Assembly (NCBI GenBank): GCA_002376235.1
Contig: DFNX01000001.1
Location: 124,001 to 188,000 of the forward strand
DNA: 64,000 nucleotides
Source: Neorhizobium sp. UBA3556
Lineage (GTDB): Bacteria; Pseudomonadota; Alphaproteobacteria; Rhizobiales; Rhizobiaceae
Reading direction: 5' to 3'
A program made the position numbers and the translations under genes. Under the pieces are notes generated by a model. It was not told the origin of the DNA. It ran no database searches and worked only from the letters and a program-made list of their open reading frames with translations. Below, piece by piece: positions 43,968-52,632 of this stretch (position 1 is the stretch's first letter; every line of letters starts with the position of its first letter).

Positions 43968-44252
43968 TCAGAGATGACGCCGCACATTCATGCGCTGGTG
44001 AAGGATGCGGATGATTGTGAGATGAGTATCTGTCTGACGGTAGATAACGACGTGAGGCCTGAAGGACCGCGCGAGATAGTTTCGTTTTAGACTTGGCATC
44101 ATGCGGCCGGATCGAACTCCTTCCGCAAGCATTCGGCAGGCGTTCCGGAGCTTGAAAGTATAGGCTTCGGGCTTCTCGAAGTCCCAATGCTCTTCCGTGT
44201 AGTCGTAGATTTCGTCGAAATCGGCTTCGGCTCCGCTTCAATATCCCATCAT
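43968..44252 (-). pseudogene. decayed ParE-family toxin gene
   Basis: The frame 44237-43968 encodes 89 residues that match the body of a ParE/RelE-fold toxin: SGAEADFDEIYDYTEEHW, then an Arg-rich middle (LKRNYLARSF), IYRQTDTHLTIIRILHQR and the C-terminal MNVRRHL. The N-terminus is broken: the only nearby ATG codons (44252 and 44249) are followed by GGA TAT and an in-frame TGA at 44238-44240, and there is no ATG, GTG or TTG in the next 36 codons. A short deletion or frameshift near codon 4-9 would explain this. No ParD-like antitoxin gene precedes it; the upstream region is the SDR promoter. The fragment lies between argG and the SDR. Confidence 0.75.
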
Positions 44253-44324
44253 GTTGACGGAATACCCAGATGTACCATATCCCGCCGGACCTTTGAACAG
44301 CAGCGTCATAGAGGAGACCGACCC

Positions 44325-45182
44325 ATGACCGTTACTCATCCCGCTCTGAAAAAGGACAATGTTGCCGTCATCACCGGAGCCGCTTCCGGCATCGGGCTTA
44401 CAGCGGCAAAGGAATTTGCTCGGCAAGGGCTTTGCGTCGTGCTTGTAGATCTGGAGGGCGAAAAGCTCGTAGAAGCCTGTCGCGAAGTAACGGCACTTGC
44501 CGAAGGCGGCGAACATGACGTCGCGGCAATCGGCACCGATGTGTCCAAGCCGGACGAGATCGCAGCCCTCGAACGAGCCGTCATCCAGCGTTTCGGCCGC
44601 GTCCATGTATTGATGAACAATGCCGGCATCCAGCCCGGCAGCAGCATTTTCGGCCCGCAGGCCAATTGGGAAAATGTGCTCGCCGTCAACCTGATGGGTG
44701 TTGTCAACGGCAGCCGCATCTTCGGCCCCGCGATGATCGCCCATGGTGAACCGGCGCTGATCATAAATACCGGCTCCAAACAGGGCATCACCACGCCCCC
44801 CGGCGATCCCGCCTACAATGTTTCCAAATCAGGCGTAAAAACCTTCACCGAGGCTCTGCAGCACGAGTTGCGCAACACCGAAGGCTGCCAGGTCTCGGCA
44901 CACCTGCTGATCCCCGGTTTCGTCTTCACCCCTCTTGCCGCGGGCGGGCGGACAGAAAAACCCGATGGTGCCTGGACTTCGGAACAGACGGTCGAGTTCA
45001 TGATCGAAAGCCTCGGTCGTGGCGATTTCTATATCCTTTGCCCCGACAACGACATTGACCGGGCGACCGACGAGCGCCGCATGGCCTGGGCGATCGGCGA
45101 TATCATCGAGAACCGCCCGCCGCTTTCCCGCTGGCATCCGGATTTTGCCGATATATCAAAAGAATTCATCAACAACCGCTGA
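44325..45182 (+). CDS. short-chain dehydrogenase/reductase
   Basis: A 285-residue NAD(P)-dependent oxidoreductase of the classical SDR type. Motifs: cofactor site TGAASGIG (about 19-26), NNAG, catalytic Ser in NTGSKQG, and the active site YNVSK (Tyr and Lys). The extra C-terminal segment (about 220-285, with FYILCPDNDIDRATDERRMAW) is longer than in the core family. The basic residue after the first strand is absent and D occurs (LVDLEGE), so NAD(H) is likely. GAGGAG lies eight bases before ATG 44325. The substrate is unknown. Confidence 0.92.
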   Translation: MTVTHPALKKDNVAVITGAASGIGLTAAKEFARQGLCVVLVDLEGEKLVEACREVTALAEGGEHDVAAIGTDVSKPDEIAALERAVIQRFGRVHVLMNNAGIQPGSSIFGPQANWENVLAVNLMGVVNGSRIFGPAMIAHGEPALIINTGSKQGITTPPGDPAYNVSKSGVKTFTEALQHELRNTEGCQVSAHLLIPGFVFTPLAAGGRTEKPDGAWTSEQTVEFMIESLGRGDFYILCPDNDIDRATDERRMAWAIGDIIENRPPLSRWHPDFADISKEFINNR

Positions 45183-45253
45183 TTGATAGAATTGGCATAG
45201 GCTCGAAAGCCGGATAAACGGGGCAAACGATCCTCCGGCATTCGAGAACGACC

Positions 45254-45895
45254 ATGGAATTCCTGCCTAGCCTGCCGACCCTCATCGCCTTCACCGCCGC
45301 AGGTCTTCTTCTGTCGATCACGCCGGGGCCGGATATGACATTGTCGATCAGCCGGGCCATCAGCGAAGGCCGCAAACCCGCGCTGCTCGTCGTGCTCGGC
45401 ACCAATTTCGGCATTGTCTGCCACACGCTTCTGGTCGCCTTCGGCATCTCCGCGCTTATTACCGCCTCGCCGACCGCCTTCTTCATCCTCAAGACCGGCG
45501 GCGCCGCCTATCTTCTCTGGCTTGCCATCCAGGCGATCCGCTTCGGGTCCAGCCTGTCGGTCGAAAAGGTCGAGCGGCCACAAAGCAGCGCGCTCGCCAG
45601 CATGTCGCTCGGGTTCTGGGTGAATATTTTGAACCCCAAGGTCATCATCTTCTTCATGACCTTCCTGCCGCAATTCGTCTCGGCGCAGGATCCGCATGTT
45701 ACCGGCAAGCTGATCTTCTTCGGGCTTTATTTCATCGCCATCGGCATGCCGATCAACGTTATCGTCGTCCTGGCTGCAGACAGGCTTTCCGCCTGGCTGC
45801 AAGCCAACCCGAAAATTTTGCGCGGCATCGATTACACTTTTGCCGGCGTCTTCTCGATCTTCGCGGCAAAGATCTTCTTCACCCAGGCACGCTGA
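45254..45895 (+). CDS. LysE/RhtB family exporter (second copy in the window)
   Basis: A 213-residue inner-membrane exporter with about six helices. It has the family loop ITPGPDMTLSISRAISEGRK and the central NILNPKVIIFFMTFLPQFV. It is of equal length to the LysE protein near lpdA but clearly different in sequence, so it is a distinct paralogue. It lies 71 bases after the SDR gene on the same strand, which could mean co-transcription. The stop is 21 bases from the stop of the convergent ABC ATPase gene. Confidence 0.9.
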   Translation: MEFLPSLPTLIAFTAAGLLLSITPGPDMTLSISRAISEGRKPALLVVLGTNFGIVCHTLLVAFGISALITASPTAFFILKTGGAAYLLWLAIQAIRFGSSLSVEKVERPQSSALASMSLGFWVNILNPKVIIFFMTFLPQFVSAQDPHVTGKLIFFGLYFIAIGMPINVIVVLAADRLSAWLQANPKILRGIDYTFAGVFSIFAAKIFFTQAR

Positions 45896-45916
45896 CAGAC
45901 GAAGCGCTGACCGGCA

Positions 45917-46711
45917 TCAGCCGATCAGCAGCGCATCGTCATCCAGCGTTTCGCCCCGCATCTTGCGGAACATGGCGATCAGGTCCTCGACCTGCAGGTC
46001 CTTGCGGCTGTCGCCGCTGACATCGAGAATGATCTCGCCGCCATGCAGCATGATTGTACGGTGGCCGAAATCCAGCGCCTGGCGCATGGAATGCGTCACC
46101 ATCAGCGTCGTCAGCTTGCGCTCCGAGACGACCCGCTGGGTGAGTTTCATGATGAACTCCGCCATGCCCGGATCGAGCGCAGCGGTGTGCTCGTCGAGCA
46201 GCAGCACTTCGGAGCCTGCCAGCGTTGCCATGACCAGCGAGACCGCCTGCCGCTGACCGCCGGACAACAGGTCCATGCGGTCCTTCATCCGGTTTTCCAG
46301 CCCAAGATTGAGTTCGGCAATCCGCTCGCGAAACAGCTCGCGGCGGCGCGGGCCAAGCGCCGAGCGCAGGCCGCGGGTCTCGCCCCGGCGCGCTGCAAGC
46401 GCAAGATTCTCCTCGATCGACAGAGACCCGCAGCTACCTGCCAGCGGATCCTGGAACACGCGTGCGACAAGACCGGCACGGGCGGATGTCGATTTGCGCG
46501 TCACATCCGTATTGCCGATCATCACCTTGCCTTCATTCGCCAGCACGTCGCCGGCGAGAACGCCGAGCAGGGTCGATTTTCCCGCACCGTTGGAGCCGAT
46601 GACGGTGACGAAGGACCCTTCCTCGATCGTCAGGTTGACGCCCTTCAAGGCTTCCTTCTGTAGGGGCGTACCCTTGCCGAAGGTGACATGGATATCCTTA
46701 AGATCGATCAT
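45917..46711 (-). CDS. ABC importer ATPase (TrpZ-like)
   Basis: A 264-residue ATPase with Walker A GSNGAGKST, signature LLSGGQRQAVSL and Walker B VLLLDEHTAALDP followed by the switch region VTHSMRQAL. The Glu-His after the Walker B Asp (DEH) is typical of the small TrpXYZ/YufO-like branch. ATG 46711 overlaps the permease stop by four bases (ATGA). It is the third gene of a binding protein-permease-ATPase operon. Confidence 0.92.
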   Translation of the reverse strand: MIDLKDIHVTFGKGTPLQKEALKGVNLTIEEGSFVTVIGSNGAGKSTLLGVLAGDVLANEGKVMIGNTDVTRKSTSARAGLVARVFQDPLAGSCGSLSIEENLALAARRGETRGLRSALGPRRRELFRERIAELNLGLENRMKDRMDLLSGGQRQAVSLVMATLAGSEVLLLDEHTAALDPGMAEFIMKLTQRVVSERKLTTLMVTHSMRQALDFGHRTIMLHGGEIILDVSGDSRKDLQVEDLIAMFRKMRGETLDDDALLIG

Positions 46712-47589
46712 GACGAAGCTCCCCGACGCAGACGCGGCAGAACGAGCGCCACGGCCACCAGTACGGCGGTGACGAGATTGAGGTCGGAGGCTTTCAGGCC
46801 GAGCGCATCCGTCGAAAGCGCCAGCTGGATGGCGATGCGATAGAGAATCGAGCCGACGACGCAACCGATCAAAGCCAGAAGAATGCCGCGTGCACCAAAC
46901 AGCGTCTCGCCGATGATGACCGCGGCAAGGCCGACGACGATCGTGCCGACACCGGAGGTGACATCGGCAAAACCGTTGGTCTGCGCAAACAATGCGCCAC
47001 CGAGCGCTACCAGCGCATTGGAAAGCGCAAGCCCGAAATAGACCTGCCAGCTCGTATCGATGCCTTGCGCCCGTGACATGCGCGGGTTGGCGCCGGTAGC
47101 CCTCATCGCAAGCCCGGCATCGCTTTCGAGAAAGCGCCAGACTGCGATCACTGCGATGACCACCAGAACGCCGACGAAGAGTGGGCGCACATAAACTTCA
47201 CGCAGGCCGAGGCCGAAGAATGGGCTCAGCATCGTGTCGGCATTGATCAGCGCCACATTCGGCTTTCCCATCACTCGCAGATTGACAGAAAAGAGCGCGA
47301 TCATCGTCAGGATCGAGGCGAGCAGGTTGAGGATGCGGAAACGGACATTGAGAAACGCCGTCACCATGCCGGCGGCGGCACCGGCAAGCATGGCGACAAC
47401 GGCCGCAAGCCACGGATTGATGCCGACGGTAATCAGCACGGCCGCAACGGCTGCTCCGAGCGGAAACGACCCATCGACCGTGAGATCGGGAAAATCGAGT
47501 ACGCGGAAGGCGAGAAATACGCCGATGGCAACGAAGGCGAAAACCAGCCCGAGTTCCACTGCGCCCCAGAAGGCGATCTGACTAAGCAC
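46708..47589 (-). CDS. ABC importer permease (TrpY-like, BPD_transp_2)
   Basis: A 293-residue permease with about eight to nine helices, of the BPD_transp_2 family that includes branched-chain amino-acid, ribose and basic-membrane-protein importers. Seen are FRVLDFPDLTVDGSFPLGAA at the N-terminus, the cytoplasmic loop AMRATGANPRMSRAQGIDTS, and GLAAVIIGETLFGARG near residue 210. It lies between the binding-protein gene and the ATPase gene, with a 99-base spacer containing a hairpin upstream. Confidence 0.92.
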   Translation of the reverse strand: MLSQIAFWGAVELGLVFAFVAIGVFLAFRVLDFPDLTVDGSFPLGAAVAAVLITVGINPWLAAVVAMLAGAAAGMVTAFLNVRFRILNLLASILTMIALFSVNLRVMGKPNVALINADTMLSPFFGLGLREVYVRPLFVGVLVVIAVIAVWRFLESDAGLAMRATGANPRMSRAQGIDTSWQVYFGLALSNALVALGGALFAQTNGFADVTSGVGTIVVGLAAVIIGETLFGARGILLALIGCVVGSILYRIAIQLALSTDALGLKASDLNLVTAVLVAVALVLPRLRRGASS

Positions 47590-47644
47590 CTTTGCGTGCT
47601 CCCCTTTTTATCCGCCGCCTGAAGCGCCGGTTGGTCGTCGATCA

Positions 47645-47671
47645 CACCGGATGACATCCCGTCATCCGGTG
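47645..47671 (-). promoter_or_regulatory. hairpin between the TrpX-like and permease genes
   Basis: A perfect 10-bp stem CACCGGATGA/TCATCCGGTG with a seven-base loop sits 17 bases after the binding-protein stop. There is no T-run after it on the minus strand, so mRNA 3'-end protection rather than termination is likely. Confidence 0.65.
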
Positions 47672-47688
47672 CGTTGGTAAAATCAGGC

Positions 47689-48642
47689 TTATTCGACCGT
47701 GCGCGTGGCGCGCGAAACGATAGCCTCCGGCAGCGTCACGCCCATCCGGGTTGCCGCACCCTTGTTGATGACGAGATCGGTACCTGCAGCAACGGTCACC
47801 GGAATATCGCCGGGTGCCTCGCCCTTGAGGATACGGGCAACGATCGCACCAGTCTGCTTGCCGACGTCGAAATAGTTGAAGCCGAGGGCGGCAACGGCAC
47901 CGCGATCGACCGAACCGGTATCAGCAGCGTAGAGCGGGATCTTGGCTTCCTCGGCAACACCGACGGCAGCCTCGAAGGCCGAAACGATCGTGTTGTCGGT
48001 CGGGATGTAGAAGACATCGGCACGGCCGACGAGGCCACGGGCAGCACCCTGCACTTCGGCCGACTTGGTGGCGACAGACTCGATCACCGTCATGCCGTTC
48101 TTGGTAGCTTCTTCCTTCAGCGCGGCGAGGATCGAAACCGAGTTGGTTTCAGCCGTGTTGTAGAGAAAACCGATCGACTTCGCGTTCGGCGAGATTTCCT
48201 GGATCAGCTTGATATGCTCTGCAACCGGCGACATGTCCGAAAGGCCGGTGACGTTGCGGCCCGGCTTGGCAACATCCTTGACCAGCTGCGCGCCGACCGG
48301 ATCGGAAACGGCAGTGAAAACGACCGGGATATCGCGGGTGGCGGAAACAACGGCCTGGGCAGAAGGCGTCGAGATCGGCACGATGACGCTCGGCTCTTCG
48401 CCGACGAACTGGCGAGCGATCTGTGCGGCCGTGCCGGGATTGCCCTGCGCAGACTCATACATGAACTTCAGATTCTCGCCGTCCTTGTAACCGGCTTCGA
48501 CCAGTGCTTCCTTCACGCCATCACGGACGGCATCAAGTGCAGGATGTTCGACGATGGCCGTCACGGCAACGGTGACGTCGGCAGCCTTTGCAGGCATGGC
48601 GAGAGCTGTGGCTGCAGCAAGGGCGAGAATGAAAGCGCGCAT
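47689..48642 (-). CDS. ABC importer binding protein (TrpX/YtlA-like, PF04392 type)
   Basis: A 317-residue periplasmic protein with signal peptide 1-20 (AMPAKA cleavage). It has the family pattern VTAIVEHPALDAVRDGVKEAL, VISTPSAQAVVSA-like residues and PVVFTAVSDPVGAQLV, with ARILKGEAPGDIPV near the end. This is the type-1 periplasmic binding fold used by TrpXYZ, in which streptococci import aromatic amino acids. The ligand here is unknown. GGAGG lies before ATG 48642, and no regulator gene adjoins it. Confidence 0.9.
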   Translation of the reverse strand: MRAFILALAAATALAMPAKAADVTVAVTAIVEHPALDAVRDGVKEALVEAGYKDGENLKFMYESAQGNPGTAAQIARQFVGEEPSVIVPISTPSAQAVVSATRDIPVVFTAVSDPVGAQLVKDVAKPGRNVTGLSDMSPVAEHIKLIQEISPNAKSIGFLYNTAETNSVSILAALKEEATKNGMTVIESVATKSAEVQGAARGLVGRADVFYIPTDNTIVSAFEAAVGVAEEAKIPLYAADTGSVDRGAVAALGFNYFDVGKQTGAIVARILKGEAPGDIPVTVAAGTDLVINKGAATRMGVTLPEAIVSRATRTVE

Positions 48643-48816
48643 AGGTTTCCTCCGGGCGGTTCTTGGCTTTTTGGCTTCTTAGGCAGCCGGACATCCGAAA
48701 TCAACCAACACCTGCCCGCAACAGCCGATCCGCGACACCGGGACAGCTTTTTGGCAGCCATGCAACAATTGCATCACATCTCGCTCGCAAATCCGCTTGA
48801 TTGAAAAATACTTCTG

Positions 48817-48833
48817 ATACAAATAATTTGAAT
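48817..48833. promoter_or_regulatory. near-palindrome at the marR start codon
   Basis: ATACAAATAATTTGAAT is a 17-base near-palindrome whose core CAAAT-A-ATTTG (48820-48830) is perfect. It ends in the marR ATG (48832). The form fits a MarR dimer operator used for self-repression. Confidence 0.5.
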
Positions 48834-49299
48834 GCACAGAAATTTAAATGACCCAAAAGCCGTGTTCGGCGGCGCTGTCGTCGTACTCGCCAGAAGATGG
48901 CGCATGTTCGTCGATGAGAAGCTGGCGGAAAGCGGGCTGACCGACGCCAGTTGGACGCCGCTGATCTATCTGCACAGATTGGGTGACGGCCTGCTGCAGA
49001 AAGAGCTGGCGGCGGCCTCAGGCCTCGACGAATCCAGCCTCGTCCGGCTGATCGACATCCTGTCGAAACGCGGCCTGCTCGAACGCCGGATCGATCCGGA
49101 CGACCGCCGCGCACGCAGGCTCCATCTCACCGAAGAAGGCAGGAAGACCGCCGCCGCCATACGCGCGCAGCTCGTGGCGCTGGAGAAAGATCTGCTCGAC
49201 GATTTCACCGACGAAGACATCGCGGCCATGCTGCGCATCTGCGAACGCGTCGAGGGGAAAATGGAGAAGTCTAAAGCCGGAATGAAATCTCAATCATGA
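48832..49299 (+). CDS. MarR family regulator of the adjacent FUSC gene
   Basis: A 155-residue winged-helix regulator with the pattern LTDASWTPLIYLHRLGDGLLQKELAAASGLDESSLVRLIDILSKRGLLERR (about 31-80) and the wing DPDDRRARRLHLT. It overlaps the FUSC exporter by four bases (ATGA), so it very likely controls that exporter. There is no ribosome site before ATG 48832; the palindrome occupies that place, so the transcript may be leaderless or the start slightly different. Confidence 0.88.
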   Translation: MHRNLNDPKAVFGGAVVVLARRWRMFVDEKLAESGLTDASWTPLIYLHRLGDGLLQKELAAASGLDESSLVRLIDILSKRGLLERRIDPDDRRARRLHLTEEGRKTAAAIRAQLVALEKDLLDDFTDEDIAAMLRICERVEGKMEKSKAGMKSQS

Positions 49300-51158
49300 A
49301 AGCGCTTGCCGCCATCTTCGATATTGACCCGGCCCGGTTACGCTTCACCGCGCGCACTGCGATCGCAGCGTGCCTGGCGCTAGCCATCGGCACCCTGATC
49401 GGGCTTGATCACCCGCAATGGGCAGCGATGACCGTCTGGATCACCGCCCTTCCGACACGCGGCCAACGGCTGGAGCGAAGCCTCTCGCGCGTCACCGGCA
49501 CGATCGTCGGCGCATTGGTCGGTGTCGGTCTCATGGTTCTCACAGGCAACGATCCGGTTGGCATCATCATCGGCCTGATGCTTTGGCTCGGCCTCTGCGC
49601 CGGCACCGGAAATCTGCTCACTGGCCCGGCCTCCTATACCAGTCTTCTGGCTGGATATTCCGCGGCAATGGTTGCCCTTCTCGGTTACGGCCATGACACG
49701 CCCATCTGGCCGCTGGCGATCGATCGCGTGGCAACGGCTTGCCTCGGCGCTGCCGTGGGCACGATTGTCGCCCTGGTCTTTTCTCCAAAACCACAGCCCA
49801 CCGATCTCTCCCGACGCGTGAAAACCATCATGCATGCATGCCTCGACCATGTGGCGGTGGGTGGAACCGATGAAAAAGAACGTTCGCGACTGATCCTTGA
49901 GATTGCCGCGCTGGACGAAAGCCTCGACATCACCTCGGCCGGCTCACTCAATATCCGCCGGAAGGCCCGTGATATCCGCAGCCTTCTTTCTGCCCTGACC
50001 GAACTCCTGCTCGACGCAAGGTCACCTCGCGAGGCGGAAGCAGGCGAAGCGCCCGCGGCGCATGAAGATCAGGATGATCTCTCCGCACGCCTGCAGGAAA
50101 TGGCAGCAAAGCTTGAGGCCGATTTTCCGCATCGCGCCGCTCTCCTTGGGGCCATCGTCCCGCTCTGGCGGCGAGCAAACAGGACGGCAGCCGCGATCGG
50201 CCCGGCATCGGAACGGCCCGTGCCCCAGCATAGAGACTGGATCGGTGCACGTTATGCGGCCCTGAGATCGGTGAGCGCCGTCGCAGCGACCGGCCTTGTG
50301 TGGATCGCAACCGGCTGGCAGCTTGGCCCCTACATGGTCATGGGCGCAGCCATCATGACTTCGGTCTTTTCGACATTCCCGAATCCCGGCATGCAGATGC
50401 GCTGGGTGGTAGCCGGCGCGGCTGGCGGCGTCTGTGCTGCGGTCTTTTCGCATCTCTTCATCATGCCGATCGCCGGCAGCGTTATCGTAGCCGCCCTGCT
50501 CATCATGCCCTTCACACTTATCGGCATGCTTCCGATGGCGCATCGACGCGTCGGACTGGCGGGCATGGATTATAATCTCATCTACCTGCTGATGATGAAC
50601 CCCAACGTGCCGGCGAACCCCGAGCTCGGGCATGTGCTTCTGCAGGCTTTCGGCGTATTTCTCGGCCCGGTCACGGCCTATCTCGCCTTTGTCGCCTTGC
50701 CCATGAACACAGCTAAGCGGCTGGATTTCGTCATAAGGCTGATGGTGCATGAGCTGGCCGCAATGGCAAAGGGCGCTTTCGACAGACCCGAACGTCATCG
50801 GCATTGGCGCATGCGCGTCTATCACCGCCTCGTCATGCTGGTTCGCTGGAGCGAACGGAGCGGCAGCGGAGGAAGTTTTGCCGTCAGCGGCGGCATGGGC
50901 GCATTGCAGCTCGGAAGCAGTCTTTATTCGATCCGCAGCATGATGACCGAAGGCATGATCGATGCACGGTCGGAACGGGCGCTGCGCGCGACATTATTGA
51001 GCATTGCTCATCTGTCCCGCAAACCCGAACGGGTCGTACATGCTTTCAGCAATGCAGCTCGGAAACTGCAGACGGCGTATCCTGAGAACGCCGCCCGGCT
51101 GAATGAGACGGCCGCTTTGATCGCGGCCAATCAGGATTTCTTCAAGCGAGCCGGCTGA
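49296..51158 (+). CDS. FUSC family (aromatic acid efflux, AaeB-like) membrane protein
   Basis: A 620-residue inner-membrane protein of the FUSC family. The first half has six helices (about 20-165; first block TARTAIAACLALAIGTLIGLDHPQWAAMTVW), then a cytoplasmic helical region (170-330), and a second group of helices from about 330 to 470, followed by a cytoplasmic tail. This is the layout of AaeB, the p-hydroxybenzoate efflux pump, and related fusaric-acid resistance proteins. The partner membrane-fusion gene aaeA is not adjacent. Control by the overlapping MarR is likely. Confidence 0.88.
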   Translation: MKALAAIFDIDPARLRFTARTAIAACLALAIGTLIGLDHPQWAAMTVWITALPTRGQRLERSLSRVTGTIVGALVGVGLMVLTGNDPVGIIIGLMLWLGLCAGTGNLLTGPASYTSLLAGYSAAMVALLGYGHDTPIWPLAIDRVATACLGAAVGTIVALVFSPKPQPTDLSRRVKTIMHACLDHVAVGGTDEKERSRLILEIAALDESLDITSAGSLNIRRKARDIRSLLSALTELLLDARSPREAEAGEAPAAHEDQDDLSARLQEMAAKLEADFPHRAALLGAIVPLWRRANRTAAAIGPASERPVPQHRDWIGARYAALRSVSAVAATGLVWIATGWQLGPYMVMGAAIMTSVFSTFPNPGMQMRWVVAGAAGGVCAAVFSHLFIMPIAGSVIVAALLIMPFTLIGMLPMAHRRVGLAGMDYNLIYLLMMNPNVPANPELGHVLLQAFGVFLGPVTAYLAFVALPMNTAKRLDFVIRLMVHELAAMAKGAFDRPERHRHWRMRVYHRLVMLVRWSERSGSGGSFAVSGGMGALQLGSSLYSIRSMMTEGMIDARSERALRATLLSIAHLSRKPERVVHAFSNAARKLQTAYPENAARLNETAALIAANQDFFKRAG

Positions 51159-51170
51159 CCTCAAGAGGGC

Positions 51171-52415
51171 TCAGTCGTCGTCCTCGCCGTGACCGGCGAT
51201 CATCATCGCCTCGAAGGCCAGACGCTCGGTCTTGCGCATGCGCTCCGATTCCGACTTCAGCTGGCCGCAGGCTGCGAGAATATCGCGACCGCGCGGCGTA
51301 CGGATCGGCGAGGCGTAGCCTGCCGCATTGATGAAATCCGCGAACTTCTCGATCGTCGCCCAGTCGGAGCACTGATAGTTGGTGCCCGGCCAAGGGTTGA
51401 ACGGGATGAGGTTGATCTTCGCCGGAATGCCCTTCAGGAGCTGGACCATCAGCTTGGCGTCTTCCAGGCTGTCGTTCACATCCTTCAGCATCACATATTC
51501 GAATGTGATGCGGCGTGCATTCGACAGGCTAGGATAGGCGCGGCAGGCGTCGAGCAATTCCTTCAGCGGGTACTTTTTGTTGATCGGCACCAGCATGTCG
51601 CGCAACTCGTCGCGCACCGCATGCAGCGAGATCGCCAGCATCACGCCAATCTCTTCGCCGGTCCGGTAGATTTCCGGCACGACACCCGAGGTCGACAGCG
51701 TCACGCGACGCTTGGACAGCGACAGGCCGTCGCCATCGGTGGCAATCAGCAGCGCAGTCTTGACGCTCTCGAAATTGTAGAGCGGCTCGCCCATGCCCAT
51801 CATCACGATATTGGTGACCTTGCGCTCACCGGTCGGAACGAAAGCGCCGGGCGGCGTGTCCGCACCTGGAAAATCGCCCAGCCGGTCGCGCGCCAAAAGA
51901 AGCTGAGACAGAATTTCCTCTGCCGTCAGATTGCGCACCAGCTTCTGCGTGCCGGTGTGACAGAAGGAACAGGTAAGTGTGCAGCCAACCTGGCTGGAAA
52001 TGCACAGCGTGCCACGGCCTTCTTCCGGGATATAGACGGTCTCGATCTCGACCGGACGACCGGCGCCACGCGAGGGAAAGCGCAAAAGCCATTTCCGCGT
52101 ACCGTCATTGGAGATCTGCTCCTCAACGATTTCCGGGCGGGCGATGGTGAAATGCTCCTTGAGCATCTCACGCATGTCCTTGGCGACATTGGTCATCGCA
52201 TCGAAATCGGAAACGCCGCGGATATAGAGCCAGTGCCACAGCTGGTTGACGCGCATGCGCAACTGCTTTTCCGGGACACCCTTTTCATGCAGGGCTTTCG
52301 CCATCTGCGGCCGCGTAAGGCCGATCAGCGACGGCTTGGACGTAAAAAGATCCGGATTGGCGACCAGCGGCTTCTTGGCGATGGCGCCGGGGGCAAAGGC
52401 CTCTGTGACTGACAT
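51171..52415 (-). CDS. rlmN: dual-specificity rRNA/tRNA adenine C2-methyltransferase RlmN
   Basis: Radical SAM enzyme that methylates C2 of A2503 in 23S rRNA and of A37 in some tRNAs. The 414-residue protein has C138 in TLCISSQVGC (the methyl-carrying partner), the 4Fe-4S ligands C145, C149 and C152 in CTLTCSFCHTGTQK, and C383 in DILAACGQL, equivalent to the cysteine that forms the protein-RNA adduct. The C-terminal tail is acidic. It is a single gene that converges with FUSC; GGGATAAAAA lies before the ATG. Confidence 0.96.
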   Translation of the reverse strand: MSVTEAFAPGAIAKKPLVANPDLFTSKPSLIGLTRPQMAKALHEKGVPEKQLRMRVNQLWHWLYIRGVSDFDAMTNVAKDMREMLKEHFTIARPEIVEEQISNDGTRKWLLRFPSRGAGRPVEIETVYIPEEGRGTLCISSQVGCTLTCSFCHTGTQKLVRNLTAEEILSQLLLARDRLGDFPGADTPPGAFVPTGERKVTNIVMMGMGEPLYNFESVKTALLIATDGDGLSLSKRRVTLSTSGVVPEIYRTGEEIGVMLAISLHAVRDELRDMLVPINKKYPLKELLDACRAYPSLSNARRITFEYVMLKDVNDSLEDAKLMVQLLKGIPAKINLIPFNPWPGTNYQCSDWATIEKFADFINAAGYASPIRTPRGRDILAACGQLKSESERMRKTERLAFEAMMIAGHGEDDD

Positions 52416-52570
52416 TTTTTATCCCGTTCGAGCACATGACCATCGCCACCGCTTTGTCGGCGGAAGGGCTTGGGCATGTCTGTGCGTGAAACCTGTTTCG
52501 GCCGCGGCAACATTCGGCCCGACCATGTTGAGCGGGCCTTTAGCATCAAAATGGGGCCAAGTCACGCTGT

Positions 52571-52612
52571 CTTCAAGAAACACGAAAGGCCGATCCAGGG
52601 ACCGGCCTTTCG
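52571..52612 (-). terminator. Rho-independent terminator after the IalB-family gene
   Basis: A perfect 10-bp stem CGAAAGGCCG/CGGCCTTTCG (52583-52612) with a ten-base loop is followed on the minus strand by TGTTTCTT. It lies 20 bases past the stop codon. Confidence 0.8.
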
Positions 52613-52632
52613 CGGAATACAAAATTCAGGAC

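Noticed and set aside
43756..44241. A frame of 161 codons starting with TTG through the parE remnant into argG
   Set aside because: It is the shifted frame of the parE fragment; the toxin-like residues lie in the neighbouring frame and it overlaps argG.
52419..52622. A 67-codon frame upstream of rlmN overlapping the IalB terminator
   Set aside because: No ribosome site, no family pattern, and it spans the terminator hairpin at 52583-52612.
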